From Microcaldota archaeon (lineage in GTDB: Archaea > Micrarchaeota > Micrarchaeia > Anstonellales > Anstonellaceae), in assembly GCA_021814005.1 (NCBI GenBank), contig JAKAJC010000008.1, forward strand, positions 1 to 44,644: DNA of 44,644 bases, read 5' to 3'. Positions 33,271 to 41,265 of this stretch are shown here, piece by piece. Position numbers and translations under genes: made by a program. The notes under the pieces were generated by a model. That model did no database searches. It saw nothing but the letters and a program-made list of their open reading frames with translations, and had not been told where the DNA came from. Each line of letters begins with the position of its first letter. The stretch's first letter is position 1.

Positions 33271-34032
33271 ATGGGAATTGAGATTGAAGATGCATTCAAA
33301 TCGACTTCCAAAATCATTTTCGGCAAAGAGCTTGCCGGAATCCAAAACTATGAAGCTTGGCTATTGGAGAATGTCAGGAAGAACTTTTCCCAAGAATCCG
33401 CATTGAGCGGCAAGACCATAATAGCCGCCAATGTGGTTGTGTTCGCAAACACCAAAAAAAGGATGGTTACTCTAACTGAGGCGCTTGAGGCTGGAAAAAA
33501 ACAATTGCCTCTTGCTGATGCCAAAAAGCTTGATGCCCACAACGCCTCCAAGCTTCTTGAGCCTATCAAATACTACGGCCCTGACGCGATAGTCGGGGAC
33601 AACATTGGGATGGAGGAATGTGCCCAATACGGCTATTCTCGTTATTGCTATCGCAGCTCCACAATTGCTTATGGAAAATATTGCGGCTATTGCTTCTGGC
33701 CAAGGGAAGCGGACCATACATTCGGCTGCGACACCGCAATCGCCTCGAAATTCTCAATGAAATGCTACAACTCAATCAACCTTTCCCGCTGCTTTGAGGT
33801 GAGCCATTCCACCGATTGCTCTGACTGCTACTTCTGCCACAACGTCGAAAATTGCCAGGAGTGCATGTTCTGCTTTAATGTGAAGGCAAAGAGATATGCC
33901 ATCGGAAACGTAGAATATCCGAAAGAGGAATATCTTCGCATCAAGAAGCTTGTTCTTGCGGAGATTGCGGCAAAGCTTGAGAAAAACAAGAAGCTTGAAT
34001 TAAGCATTTTCAACTTAGGGTGCAAAATATGA
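33271..34032 (+). CDS. Cysteine-ladder repeat protein, C module alone (array gene 3)
   Basis: This 253-residue protein is a single C module. The head is EDAFKSTSKIIFGKELAGIQ. Eight exact 12-residue repeats occupy residues 115-210: EECAQYGYSRYC, YRSSTIAYGKYC, GYCFWPREADHT, FGCDTAIASKFS, MKCYNSINLSRC, FEVSHSTDCSDC, YFCHNVENCQEC, MFCFNVKAKRYA. The conserved cap IGNVEYPKEEYLRIKKL and a charged helix follow. One further repeat-like segment precedes residue 115. The stop overlaps the next start as ATGA. Most similar to array gene 6, including the FEVSHS segment. Confidence 0.8.
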   Translation: MGIEIEDAFKSTSKIIFGKELAGIQNYEAWLLENVRKNFSQESALSGKTIIAANVVVFANTKKRMVTLTEALEAGKKQLPLADAKKLDAHNASKLLEPIKYYGPDAIVGDNIGMEECAQYGYSRYCYRSSTIAYGKYCGYCFWPREADHTFGCDTAIASKFSMKCYNSINLSRCFEVSHSTDCSDCYFCHNVENCQECMFCFNVKAKRYAIGNVEYPKEEYLRIKKLVLAEIAAKLEKNKKLELSIFNLGCKI

Positions 34033-35609
34033 GCGAGCCTGAGCAAACCCTTGAATCAAGATGGAAAAGCACGTGCAAGACCGTGCTTGGCGAGGAAATC
34101 GGCAGCTTAAGGCAGCATCTTGGCTCAATTTCATTGCACACAAACCCAATCATAATGAAGAAATCCTCAATCTCAGGCAAGCCTGTTTCCTATCTTCTGG
34201 ATTTCTATGCAAAAGACTCAAAATGGATTTCTCTTGATGAGATAAATTACGATTCACGTCCTGAAAAAATAGACCTAAGTGGAGCAAAAAGCCTGGAGTC
34301 CATTGCAAAGCTCACAAATGGCGTTGCCTACTATTGCGGTAATGTTGTAATCGGAAATTCAGGCAATGTTGCCGGAAGCTCCAACATAATGGATTGCCAC
34401 TATCTTCTCAACTGCACCCAAATAGGCAACTCAAAATACCTTGTGCATTGCACACTGGGCAGGGAATGCGAGGACTGCTTTGGCGGCAATGCGGTTGCCG
34501 AGAGCCGCTCATGCATCCGCTGCCACGAGACCACGCGCGATTCGCGCTCGTTCGAGCTTTGGATGAGCCAGTCCTGCTCTGACTGCTATTATTCATTTGG
34601 CCTGAGGAACTGCCAGGACTGCATCTTCTGCTTTAATCTTCGCAACAAGCGCTATTGCGTGGGAAACGTGCAGGTAAGCAAGGGCGAATACGAGACAATC
34701 AAGAAGAAAGTGATTAGCCAGGCAGTAAAGCAATTGAAGGAAAGCGGCAGCGCCCCATCCATGTTCGACCTGATTTCGAGGAGCTCAATGCAAAAGGAGG
34801 CTTTGCCGCAGATGCCGGCTGCGCCTGAGGAGAAAACCGACAAATCAGTTGTTGAGGAAGCGTTCAAGTCAACCTCAAAGATTTTGTTTGGTTTTCAATT
34901 GAGCGGCGGATTGGATACCTATTCATCATGGCTTGGGGCTTATATCCACCCGACCGAATTCCTAAACTCATGCCTCAGCGGCAGGCGCATCGCCCTTACC
35001 CATTACAGCAATTACAATATCCTTCCCCATGAGCGCATGGTGAGCCTTGAGGAGGCATATTTTTTGGGCGAGCGGCTCTCGTTGAGCAAAGAGGATGCTC
35101 TCTCACTTGATTTGAACAATGCGCACAAGAAAATCGGAAAGCTCGTGTATATTGCATCTGAATGGAGTGAAGGCAGCAAGTCCAATCTCACGGACTGCAA
35201 CATATACATAGACGCAGTGGACTGCTATCGCGTGGCGGGGGCAATCTACTCGAAAAAATGCGGCTATTGCTTCTGGCCAAAGTCATCAGAGAGCTGCTTT
35301 GGCTCAGACACTCTGTTCAGCTCGAGCTCCTGCATTCGGTGCTATTACTCCACAAAGCTTAGCAGATGCTTTGAGCTTGATTCCTGCAGCAACTGCTCAG
35401 ACTGCTATTTCTCGCACAACATAGAGAATTGCGCAGAATGCATGTTTTGCTTCAATGTGAAAGCCCTCAAATACGCGATTGGCAATGTGCAATATCCCAA
35501 GGAGGAGTATTTGCGGCTCAAGAAACTCATGCTTGGCGATATTTTCCAGAGGCTTGAGAAAGACAAGAAGCTTGATGTCAATATCTTCAATCTAGGGTGC
35601 AAGAAATGA
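34029..35609 (+). CDS. Cysteine-ladder repeat protein, fused N and C modules (array gene 4)
   Basis: This 526-residue protein repeats the layout of array gene 1 and opens the second three-gene unit. N module repeats from about residue 103 include VHCTLGRECEDC, FGGNAVAESRSC, IRCHETTRDSRS, FELWMSQSCSDC, YYSFGLRNCQDC and IFCFNLRNKRYC, capped by VGNVQVSKGEY. C module repeats include TDCNIYIDAVDC, GYCFWPKSSESC, FGSDTLFSSSSC, IRCYYSTKLSRC and FELDSCSNCSDC, capped by IGNVQYPKEEYLRLKKL. The Pro/Ala/Glu linker (PQMPAAPEEKTD) differs from that of gene 1. ATGA overlaps at both ends. Confidence 0.8.
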   Translation: MSEPEQTLESRWKSTCKTVLGEEIGSLRQHLGSISLHTNPIIMKKSSISGKPVSYLLDFYAKDSKWISLDEINYDSRPEKIDLSGAKSLESIAKLTNGVAYYCGNVVIGNSGNVAGSSNIMDCHYLLNCTQIGNSKYLVHCTLGRECEDCFGGNAVAESRSCIRCHETTRDSRSFELWMSQSCSDCYYSFGLRNCQDCIFCFNLRNKRYCVGNVQVSKGEYETIKKKVISQAVKQLKESGSAPSMFDLISRSSMQKEALPQMPAAPEEKTDKSVVEEAFKSTSKILFGFQLSGGLDTYSSWLGAYIHPTEFLNSCLSGRRIALTHYSNYNILPHERMVSLEEAYFLGERLSLSKEDALSLDLNNAHKKIGKLVYIASEWSEGSKSNLTDCNIYIDAVDCYRVAGAIYSKKCGYCFWPKSSESCFGSDTLFSSSSCIRCYYSTKLSRCFELDSCSNCSDCYFSHNIENCAECMFCFNVKALKYAIGNVQYPKEEYLRLKKLMLGDIFQRLEKDKKLDVNIFNLGCKK

Positions 35610-36355
35610 ACATCAACGAAGCATGGAAATCCACCTGCAGCATTCTGCTTGGCGGCGAGGTTGGCGAGCTCGAGGACTATGAGAAATACCTCACAAACTA
35701 TGTTGAGCCAATCTATGAGCGAAAGTCATTGCTTTCAGGAAAGAAAGTGACCGTGTCTTTGCCCTCATTCTCAAAATCAGCCAAATTCATTTCCAACGAG
35801 GAGCTTGAGGCATATAACAAGAAAATCTCCTCGTTCAAGCTTGATTTGAATCAAGTGAAAGATATTGACTCCATCCTTGATTCAATTTCCGAGCATTTCT
35901 GCTATTCCGGGAACCAGATAACCGGCAACAGCCAGGAGATTTTCGACTCAGACAATGTGATAGACTCCCAAGTGGTGTTCAAATCCTCTCAAATCTGGGG
36001 CGCGAAATTCATGGCATACTGCTCCATGTGCCGCTCATCCGAATTCATGTTCGGGGTGAATTGGGCAAGCACCTCGAAATACCTAATCAACTGCTATGAA
36101 ACCTATCAGGAGACGCGCTGCATGGAAACACTCAACGTCTGGTCTTCTTCAGACATCTATTACAGCGTAGGCATGGAAGGCTGCTCAGACTGCATCTTTT
36201 CTTTCAACCGCAAGAATTCAACACGTCTTATCGGCAATGCGCAATTCAGCAAGGAGAAATACTCTGATTACAAGGGCAGGCTCCTCTCGCAGATACGAGA
36301 CGAATTGAAGTCCAAGAAAAGCCTTCCATCAATAATCGACATTTTGGGTGCCTGA
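35606..36355 (+). CDS. Cysteine-ladder repeat protein, N module alone (array gene 5)
   Basis: This 249-residue single N module has the same length as array gene 2. The head is AWKSTCSILLGGEVGELEDY. Repeats read FKSSQIWGAKFM, AYCSMCRSSEFM, FGVNWASTSKYL, INCYETYQETRC, METLNVWSSSDI, YYSVGMEGCSDC and IFSFNRKNSTRL, with cap IGNAQFSKEKY and tail SLPSIIDILGA. Many ladder cysteines are replaced by Met, Leu or Ile, as in gene 2. The start overlaps the stop of gene 4 as ATGA. Confidence 0.8.
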   Translation: MNINEAWKSTCSILLGGEVGELEDYEKYLTNYVEPIYERKSLLSGKKVTVSLPSFSKSAKFISNEELEAYNKKISSFKLDLNQVKDIDSILDSISEHFCYSGNQITGNSQEIFDSDNVIDSQVVFKSSQIWGAKFMAYCSMCRSSEFMFGVNWASTSKYLINCYETYQETRCMETLNVWSSSDIYYSVGMEGCSDCIFSFNRKNSTRLIGNAQFSKEKYSDYKGRLLSQIRDELKSKKSLPSIIDILGA

Positions 36356-36356
36356 T

Positions 36357-37115
36357 ATGGGGAAAGCGATTGAGCAAGCATTTGAAGCCGCCACAAAGGT
36401 GGTATTGGGCAAAACCCTCTCTGGCTTGGAAAACTACGAGGATTGGCTGCAAACCAACCTGCGCCCAGCCAAAAAACACAAATCGGCGGTAAGCAGCCAG
36501 ATGGTTTACGACCCGCCACTCTCATTCTATGCCCCTGCAAGCAAAAGGGCTGTTAAACAATCTGAGGCGCTTGAGCTTGGCAAGCATTCACTGAGCGAAT
36601 CTGATGCTCTCAGCCTCAATCTTTCCAATGCAGCAAAGCTGCTTGAGCCATTGCGCCACCATACCTCGGATGCAATCACTGGGCAGAATGTCGAGGTTGA
36701 GGAATGCAGCCTTTACATCAACTCAAGCTACTGCTATCGGGCATGCTCATTTGTGAATTGCAAATTTTGCGCCTACTCATTCTGGCCACGTGATTCAGAA
36801 TACATGTTTGGCGTGGACACAGTGTTTTCCTCCAAATTCTGCATCAAATGCTATAATTCAGTAAACCTGACCCGCTGCGTTGAAGTGTCCCATTCCTCCA
36901 ACTGCTCTGACTCCTATTTCTGCCACAACTGCGATGCTTGCTCAGAGTGCATGTTTTGCACCAATGCAAAGGCATTGCGCTATGCGATATTCAACCATCA
37001 ATATCCAAAGGAGGAGTATCTCCGCATAAAGAAGCTTGTGCTTGAGGAAATCGCGCAGAAATTGGAGAAAAACAAGAAGCTGGAATTAAGCATTTTCAAC
37101 CTCTGCGGCAAATAA
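36357..37115 (+). CDS. Cysteine-ladder repeat protein, C module alone (array gene 6)
   Basis: This 252-residue single C module ends the array. Exact 12-residue repeats span residues 115-210, the same coordinates as in array gene 3: EECSLYINSSYC, YRACSFVNCKFC, AYSFWPRDSEYM, FGVDTVFSSKFC, IKCYNSVNLTRC, VEVSHSSNCSDS, YFCHNCDACSEC, MFCTNAKALRYA. The cap IFNHQYPKEEYLRIKKL is slightly divergent. The gene starts 1 nt after the stop of gene 5 and converges on the threonine dehydrogenase gene 59 nt away. Confidence 0.8.
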   Translation: MGKAIEQAFEAATKVVLGKTLSGLENYEDWLQTNLRPAKKHKSAVSSQMVYDPPLSFYAPASKRAVKQSEALELGKHSLSESDALSLNLSNAAKLLEPLRHHTSDAITGQNVEVEECSLYINSSYCYRACSFVNCKFCAYSFWPRDSEYMFGVDTVFSSKFCIKCYNSVNLTRCVEVSHSSNCSDSYFCHNCDACSECMFCTNAKALRYAIFNHQYPKEEYLRIKKLVLEEIAQKLEKNKKLELSIFNLCGK

Positions 37116-37174
37116 GCCAAAAGAACGACTCCGGTGTTCAAGCGCTGCCGCTACGGCGGAAATGGCCGGGCTCT

Positions 37175-38122
37175 TTATTTTCCGAACTTGTTTCTCAAGT
37201 TCAGCAGCATGTCATCCGCCATCTTCTCAAGCCCGTATTCGTGCTTCCAGCTCCAGTCTTTGCGCGCGACGGAATCGTCGATTGACTGGGGCCACGAATC
37301 GGCAATCTTCTGCCTCTGGTCGGGCTTATACGTGCACGAAAACCCTTTCACCTTTTTTGCCACAACAGCAGCGAGCTCTTTGGCCGAGAATGAAATGGCG
37401 GCCAAGTTGTAGGCGGTGCGCACCTTGATTTTCTCTGCCGGCGCCTCCATCAGTTCAATGGTGCCGCGGATTGCGTCGGGCATATACATCATGGGCAGTA
37501 CGGTGTCTGGGCCCACAAAGCATTCGTAAGAGCCCTTCTGCAGCGCGTCGTAGAATATGGCAACAGCATAATCTGTCGTGCCGCCGCCGGGCGGGGTTTT
37601 CCACGAAATCAGGCCCGGATAGCGCACAGAGCGAACGTCAACATTCCAGCGGTGATGGTAATACTGGCACAAAAGCTCGCCGGCAACCTTGGTCACGCCA
37701 TACATCGTGGTCGGCTCCAATGTCGTATACTGCGGAGTCTTCACGCGCGGAGTGGTGGGCCCAAAAGCGGCAATAGATGAGGGCCAGAAGACAGACAATT
37801 TGTGCTCTTTGGCCAGTTCAAGCACATGGCGCAAAGAATCCATGTTAAGCCGCCAGCACAAATCTGGGTCTTTCTCGCCGGTGGCCGAAAGAAGGGCGGC
37901 CAGATGAAACACGGTGTCGATTTGGTGCTTTTTGACAATGCCCTCAATCGACTCGCGCTTGGTGGCGTCACCCAATTCCCACGGGCCCGCCTTTTTCTGC
38001 TCTTCCGCCGGCTCGCGCAAATCCATGCCAACAACATTTTGCTGGCCGTATTTGATGCGCAGCGCTGCGATAAGCTCGGAGCCGATTTGCCCGTTTGCGC
38101 CGATGATAAGGATTTTTTTCAT
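37175..38122 (-). CDS. tdh: L-threonine 3-dehydrogenase, SDR type
   Basis: This 315-residue extended short-chain dehydrogenase should oxidise L-threonine to 2-amino-3-ketobutyrate with NAD. The NAD site is ILIIGANGQIGSELI. The SDR catalytic motif is MYGVTKVAGEL (Tyr and Lys four apart). Segments FWPSSIAAFGPTTPR, RYPGLISWKTPPGGGTTDYA and LPMMYMPDAIRGTIELM are characteristic of the SDR-type threonine dehydrogenases rather than sugar epimerases. The start at 38122 has GGAGG eight nt upstream. A 2-amino-3-ketobutyrate CoA-ligase gene, the usual partner, is not in the window. Confidence 0.85.
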   Translation of the reverse strand: MKKILIIGANGQIGSELIAALRIKYGQQNVVGMDLREPAEEQKKAGPWELGDATKRESIEGIVKKHQIDTVFHLAALLSATGEKDPDLCWRLNMDSLRHVLELAKEHKLSVFWPSSIAAFGPTTPRVKTPQYTTLEPTTMYGVTKVAGELLCQYYHHRWNVDVRSVRYPGLISWKTPPGGGTTDYAVAIFYDALQKGSYECFVGPDTVLPMMYMPDAIRGTIELMEAPAEKIKVRTAYNLAAISFSAKELAAVVAKKVKGFSCTYKPDQRQKIADSWPQSIDDSVARKDWSWKHEYGLEKMADDMLLNLRNKFGK

Positions 38123-38252
38123 GCAATGCCTCCGTCTGGTGTAATAGATAATGCGTTGCAGGGCCGATATTTTAATGCCATTCCTTCGCCAATCGACGGA
38201 AAAGAAAATCAGCCGCCGGAAAAGAAATCTGCTCGGCTCCGTGCAGCTCAAT

Positions 38253-38957
38253 TCAAATTCTGGCCGCCTCGGCCATGAAGTCAAGAAGAAGCTCCTCGAA
38301 AATCGGGCATGTGCCTGCGCAGTCCTGCAGCCGCGACCAGCGCGCCGAAAGCGAAGAGTTGCCATATGCTTTTACAAGGCGGTCGATTTTTGCCACCGCT
38401 GTTGCGGCCGACGTGTCATCTCCGGCCTCGAGCGCAGAATACCAGTATGACGCCTCAATCGATATCGCATTGCCGGCGAGGCGCGGCTGGCGCGCCGCCA
38501 GCAGCCCGGCAGTCTGTATATAGATGCGGTTGTCGCAGCCTGATGTGGCGCAGGAAAGCACCGGCGTCCATGTCATTCGATAAGCCTCGTTGTCGCTTGT
38601 CTGCAGGCTTGTGCGCACTGCATTTATGCGCGTTGCCGTGTCGGCAATGGTGCCGTTTTTGGCGCTCTGGCGCAGGCCGAAGAGCTGTGTCAATGCATTG
38701 TCTGCCGCCCCAGCTGAGGTGGTGGATAACATTCCCAAGCCCATGTCTTTTGCTTCGGAGAAGTCCATGCGCATATGCCCTCCGGGGCCCGCTCCGGCCG
38801 CTTCGCCGATAAGGCCGATGCTTTCAAAATAATAAGCCAAAAGCCACAATGTAAGCAGAGCCCACAGCATGAGCACGATTACGAGGCCCAGGCGCGACCA
38901 GTTGAATTTGAGCGGCTCGGACTTTCCCCAACTCGGAGTCTCCTTGTAGGGACGCAT
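38253..38957 (-). CDS. Single-pass membrane protein, unknown
   Basis: This 234-residue protein has a cytoplasmic N-terminus of about 22 residues, one membrane helix (LGLVIVLMLWALLTLWLLAY) and an extracytoplasmic, mainly helical domain. That domain carries two cysteine pairs (SCATSGC; DCAGTC) that may form disulfides. No family recognised. A TATA-like CTTTTAAACC lies 26 nt before the ATG, so the mRNA is probably leaderless. The 130 nt between this gene and tdh hold no further gene that I can see. Confidence 0.65.
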   Translation of the reverse strand: MRPYKETPSWGKSEPLKFNWSRLGLVIVLMLWALLTLWLLAYYFESIGLIGEAAGAGPGGHMRMDFSEAKDMGLGMLSTTSAGAADNALTQLFGLRQSAKNGTIADTATRINAVRTSLQTSDNEAYRMTWTPVLSCATSGCDNRIYIQTAGLLAARQPRLAGNAISIEASYWYSALEAGDDTSAATAVAKIDRLVKAYGNSSLSARWSRLQDCAGTCPIFEELLLDFMAEAARI

Positions 38958-38978
38958 AGCCGATACGACGGACTAACG

Positions 38979-38988
38979 GTTTAAAAGT
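38979..38988 (-). promoter_or_regulatory. TATA box of the 234-residue membrane-protein gene
   Basis: CTTTTAAACC on the minus strand is centred 26 nt before the ATG at 38957. Confidence 0.6.
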
Positions 38989-39023
38989 GTTGGTGGCGCA
39001 TTTGAATTAAGCAAATCCTTATT

Positions 39024-39095
39024 GCCCCTGTAGCTCAGCGGTAGAGCGCGTGCATGGTAAGCACGAGGTCACGAGTTCAATCCTCGTCGGGGGCT
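39024..39095 (+). tRNA. tRNA-Thr (GGT)
   Basis: The acceptor GCCCCTG pairs with CGGGGGC and the discriminator is T73, as usual for archaeal tRNA-Thr. The D-stem is GCTC/GAGC. The anticodon stem CGTGC/GCACG encloses ATGGTAA, giving anticodon GGT. The T-arm is ACGAG-TTCAATC-CTCGT. No intron and no encoded CCA. A T-rich tract follows at 39096-39109. Confidence 0.96.
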
Positions 39096-39111
39096 TGTCT
39101 TTTCTTTTAGC

Positions 39112-40113
39112 CTATTCGTCCTGCTCGCGCCGATCGATTATGTCGTCGGCGTCGGGCCCTGTGCCAATCAGCCCAACTTTCACTCCGACCTCATTTTCGA
39201 TTTGCTTCACAAAATTCTTGGCCTCAAGCGGCAGCTCGTCATATTCCTTTTTCTTGGCGCACGCGGGGAATTTCACGTCCAGTTTTGTAAGCGCGATAAA
39301 GCTTGCTGAATTGACCTGCGCGGAAAAGCGCAGCTCGTCCCAAATCAGGTCTGGATTTGTGCGCCGGGGCCGCCCGGTTACTGTTCCGTATTCCTGCATG
39401 CCCCTCTTCTCGGCGTCTGCAACGCTTAATTCTCCCGGCATGGGGCCAGAACCCACGCGGGTGGTGTATGCCTTGATTACCATAATCACGTCTTTCACCG
39501 AGCGCGGGCCAAGGCCCACTTCGGCGCAAATGGTGGACGCGCTCACATCTTTGCTTGTCACAAACGGATAAGTGCCGTACAGATTGGAGAGCATGAATCC
39601 CTGACTGCCCTCGACAAGAACGTTTTTGGCCGAATTCACAAGGGCCGGAACATCTCCGAGATATTTTTTGAGGCGGGGTTCGGATTCTACTGTTGGCGCA
39701 GTGCGCGAGGCGCGTGCCGCCTGTGCCGGGCCCATGCCCGTCTTGGTTGTGCCGATTTTCTTGGCTGTTTCAGAAGCTGCGTCGGCATCTTTCATTTCCT
39801 GCGTAATGAGCGTGGCGCGCCTGTCAATTATGCAGCGCGAGCCGAGGCCGAAAGTTTCCACTTCGCGCAAAAACACTCCCGCGTCCACCAACACTCCGGC
39901 GCCGATGGCGAGTTTTGACTGCTGATTCACAAAACCTGAAGGAACTAAACGAATGGAATATTTCTTGCTCCCGTGCTCCACGCTGTGCCCGGCGTTCGGT
40001 CCGCCGCCGCCGCGCGCGATGACATCGGGCTTGTCATGAAGGGCGAGATAGGAAATAATCTTGCCCTTGCCCTCGTCGCCATACTGGCCTCCTACAACTA
40101 CAGTGACGCTCAT
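39112..40113 (-). CDS. purA: Adenylosuccinate synthetase, short archaeal type
   Basis: This 333-residue GTP-dependent enzyme joins IMP and aspartate in AMP synthesis. The P-loop is GGQYGDEGKGK near the N-terminus, followed by ARGGGGPNAGHSV. Later motifs include VEGSQGFMLSNLYGTYPFVT and the GTP-recognition LTKLDV. It is about 100 residues shorter than the bacterial and eukaryotic enzymes, which is typical of archaeal ones. I chose the ATG at 40113 (MSVTVVVGG). A TATA-like AAGTATAATAGG near 40155 predicts a leader of about 18 nt. Confidence 0.95.
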   Translation of the reverse strand: MSVTVVVGGQYGDEGKGKIISYLALHDKPDVIARGGGGPNAGHSVEHGSKKYSIRLVPSGFVNQQSKLAIGAGVLVDAGVFLREVETFGLGSRCIIDRRATLITQEMKDADAASETAKKIGTTKTGMGPAQAARASRTAPTVESEPRLKKYLGDVPALVNSAKNVLVEGSQGFMLSNLYGTYPFVTSKDVSASTICAEVGLGPRSVKDVIMVIKAYTTRVGSGPMPGELSVADAEKRGMQEYGTVTGRPRRTNPDLIWDELRFSAQVNSASFIALTKLDVKFPACAKKKEYDELPLEAKNFVKQIENEVGVKVGLIGTGPDADDIIDRREQDE

Positions 40114-40201
40114 ACAATCACAACCCGAAACCAAATTGAGGGGCAGAGCCTATTATACTTTTGCAAAGGCGCTCTTTAGCGCAAATGCGCTTTTTGGCCG
40201 T

Positions 40202-41212
40202 CTAGCGCCTTAGATTTTCTGACGCAAGGCGCAGAGCCAGAGAAATTGCCTCGTCAAGTTTTGCGCCGTCGGGCCCGCTCGCTCCCGCGGCGGCCGGATG
40301 CCCGCCGCCCATTCCGCCGAGTCTGCGTCCCACATTTTCCATAATTGCCGGCAGGTCCACTTTGTCAGCCAAGCTTGGGCGGATGCGTGCCGAGATGCGG
40401 GTTCCTTTTTTGTCTGCAGTGCCCGCAAACGCAACGTCGGCGCCCGCGCTGATTAATGCGTCTGCAACATGGGATTCATGCGAAGATACGGCTGCGGAGG
40501 CAAGAAGCCATTCGCCGTCAAGTTTCCACACTGCCTGCCTCAGGCCCTCCAGCACCGCTGCGCGGCTCTGTGCATTCTGCGGCTGGCTCAGGCTGTTTAC
40601 CAACTGCTCATAATCAGAATCCGCGCGCTCAAGCAAACCGGCAAGCGTTCCGAATGTGCGCGCATCGGCGCGCAGCAGGCGGGCCGAATCTGAAAGAATT
40701 CCAAGCGCCAGCCAGCCTGCCGCCTGCGGCGAGGGGCTGGGAATAAGGGCGGCAATCAGCTCGCACGCGGATGCTGCCTGGGGTTCCACCCACTCAATTT
40801 TGGCGCGAATGGAATTTGACGAGAGCGCGTGGTGGTCTATGAGCATGAAAACTTTTTCTCTTTTTTCAAACTGCGGCAAGATTGAGCGGTCGTTTGCGTC
40901 AAGAAGCACGATTGGGGCGTCGGGCCATTTCTGCCGCGCAGCCTCGAAAGACATGAACTTTTCCGGCCGCTCAATTTCATCTCTAAACAGCCTTCTGCTC
41001 TCAGAATTAGTGCGGTCTGGCCATGCGACAATTGCGCGCGGCCCCAAATGCTCGGCCAGCGCAAATGCGCCGGCAACCGCGTCGGTGTCGCCCAGCGAGT
41101 GAAACGTGATGATAATCGGCCCCTTCAGCGATTTCATTGCGCTCACAAGCTGGCGGGGCGGCTGATAAACCAAGGACTGGCTCCTCTTTTTCGGCCTTTT
41201 TTGCGCTCGCAT
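40202..41212 (-). CDS. DHH-family phosphoesterase (RecJ/NrnA-like)
   Basis: This 336-residue protein has the DHH motifs: HSLGDTDAVAGAFAL (motif I), LLDAND (II), LIDHHA (III) and LGILSDSARLL (IV). The C-terminal DHHA1 domain has GGMGGGHPAAAGA, which binds substrate phosphate. Such enzymes use two metal ions to degrade short oligonucleotides or single-stranded DNA. No OB-fold or other extension points to a specific role. The ATG at 41212 is 27 nt from a TTTAAA element shared with the divergent gene; an internal ATG at 41137 is less likely. Confidence 0.85.
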   Translation of the reverse strand: MRAQKRPKKRSQSLVYQPPRQLVSAMKSLKGPIIITFHSLGDTDAVAGAFALAEHLGPRAIVAWPDRTNSESRRLFRDEIERPEKFMSFEAARQKWPDAPIVLLDANDRSILPQFEKREKVFMLIDHHALSSNSIRAKIEWVEPQAASACELIAALIPSPSPQAAGWLALGILSDSARLLRADARTFGTLAGLLERADSDYEQLVNSLSQPQNAQSRAAVLEGLRQAVWKLDGEWLLASAAVSSHESHVADALISAGADVAFAGTADKKGTRISARIRPSLADKVDLPAIMENVGRRLGGMGGGHPAAAGASGPDGAKLDEAISLALRLASENLRR

Positions 41213-41234
41213 GCCACTGCCTTGTTCGCCATGC

Positions 41235-41242
41235 TTTAAATT
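41235..41242. promoter_or_regulatory. Shared bidirectional TATA element
   Basis: The palindromic CTTTAAAT is centred 27 nt from both the minus-strand ATG at 41212 and the plus-strand ATG at 41266, so a single TATA could drive two divergent leaderless genes. Confidence 0.6.
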
Positions 41243-41265
41243 CTTCGGTTCCCCAACCTATCTCG

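Noticed and set aside
30929-37115. CRISPR-like or DNA-level tandem repeat array
   Set aside because: The periodicity is in protein sequence (12 residues) and in gene units; DNA between copies is diverged, with no identical direct repeats and spacers.
30929-37115. Ordinary ferredoxin or zinc-ribbon proteins
   Set aside because: Ferredoxin spacing (CxxCxxCxxxCP) is absent, and CxxC pairs repeat every 12 residues over about 100 residues, unlike a single zinc site.
37175-38122. UDP-glucose 4-epimerase
   Set aside because: Core SDR motifs fit both, but FWPSSIAAFGPTTPR and LPMMYMPDAIRGTIELM are specific to SDR-type threonine dehydrogenase.
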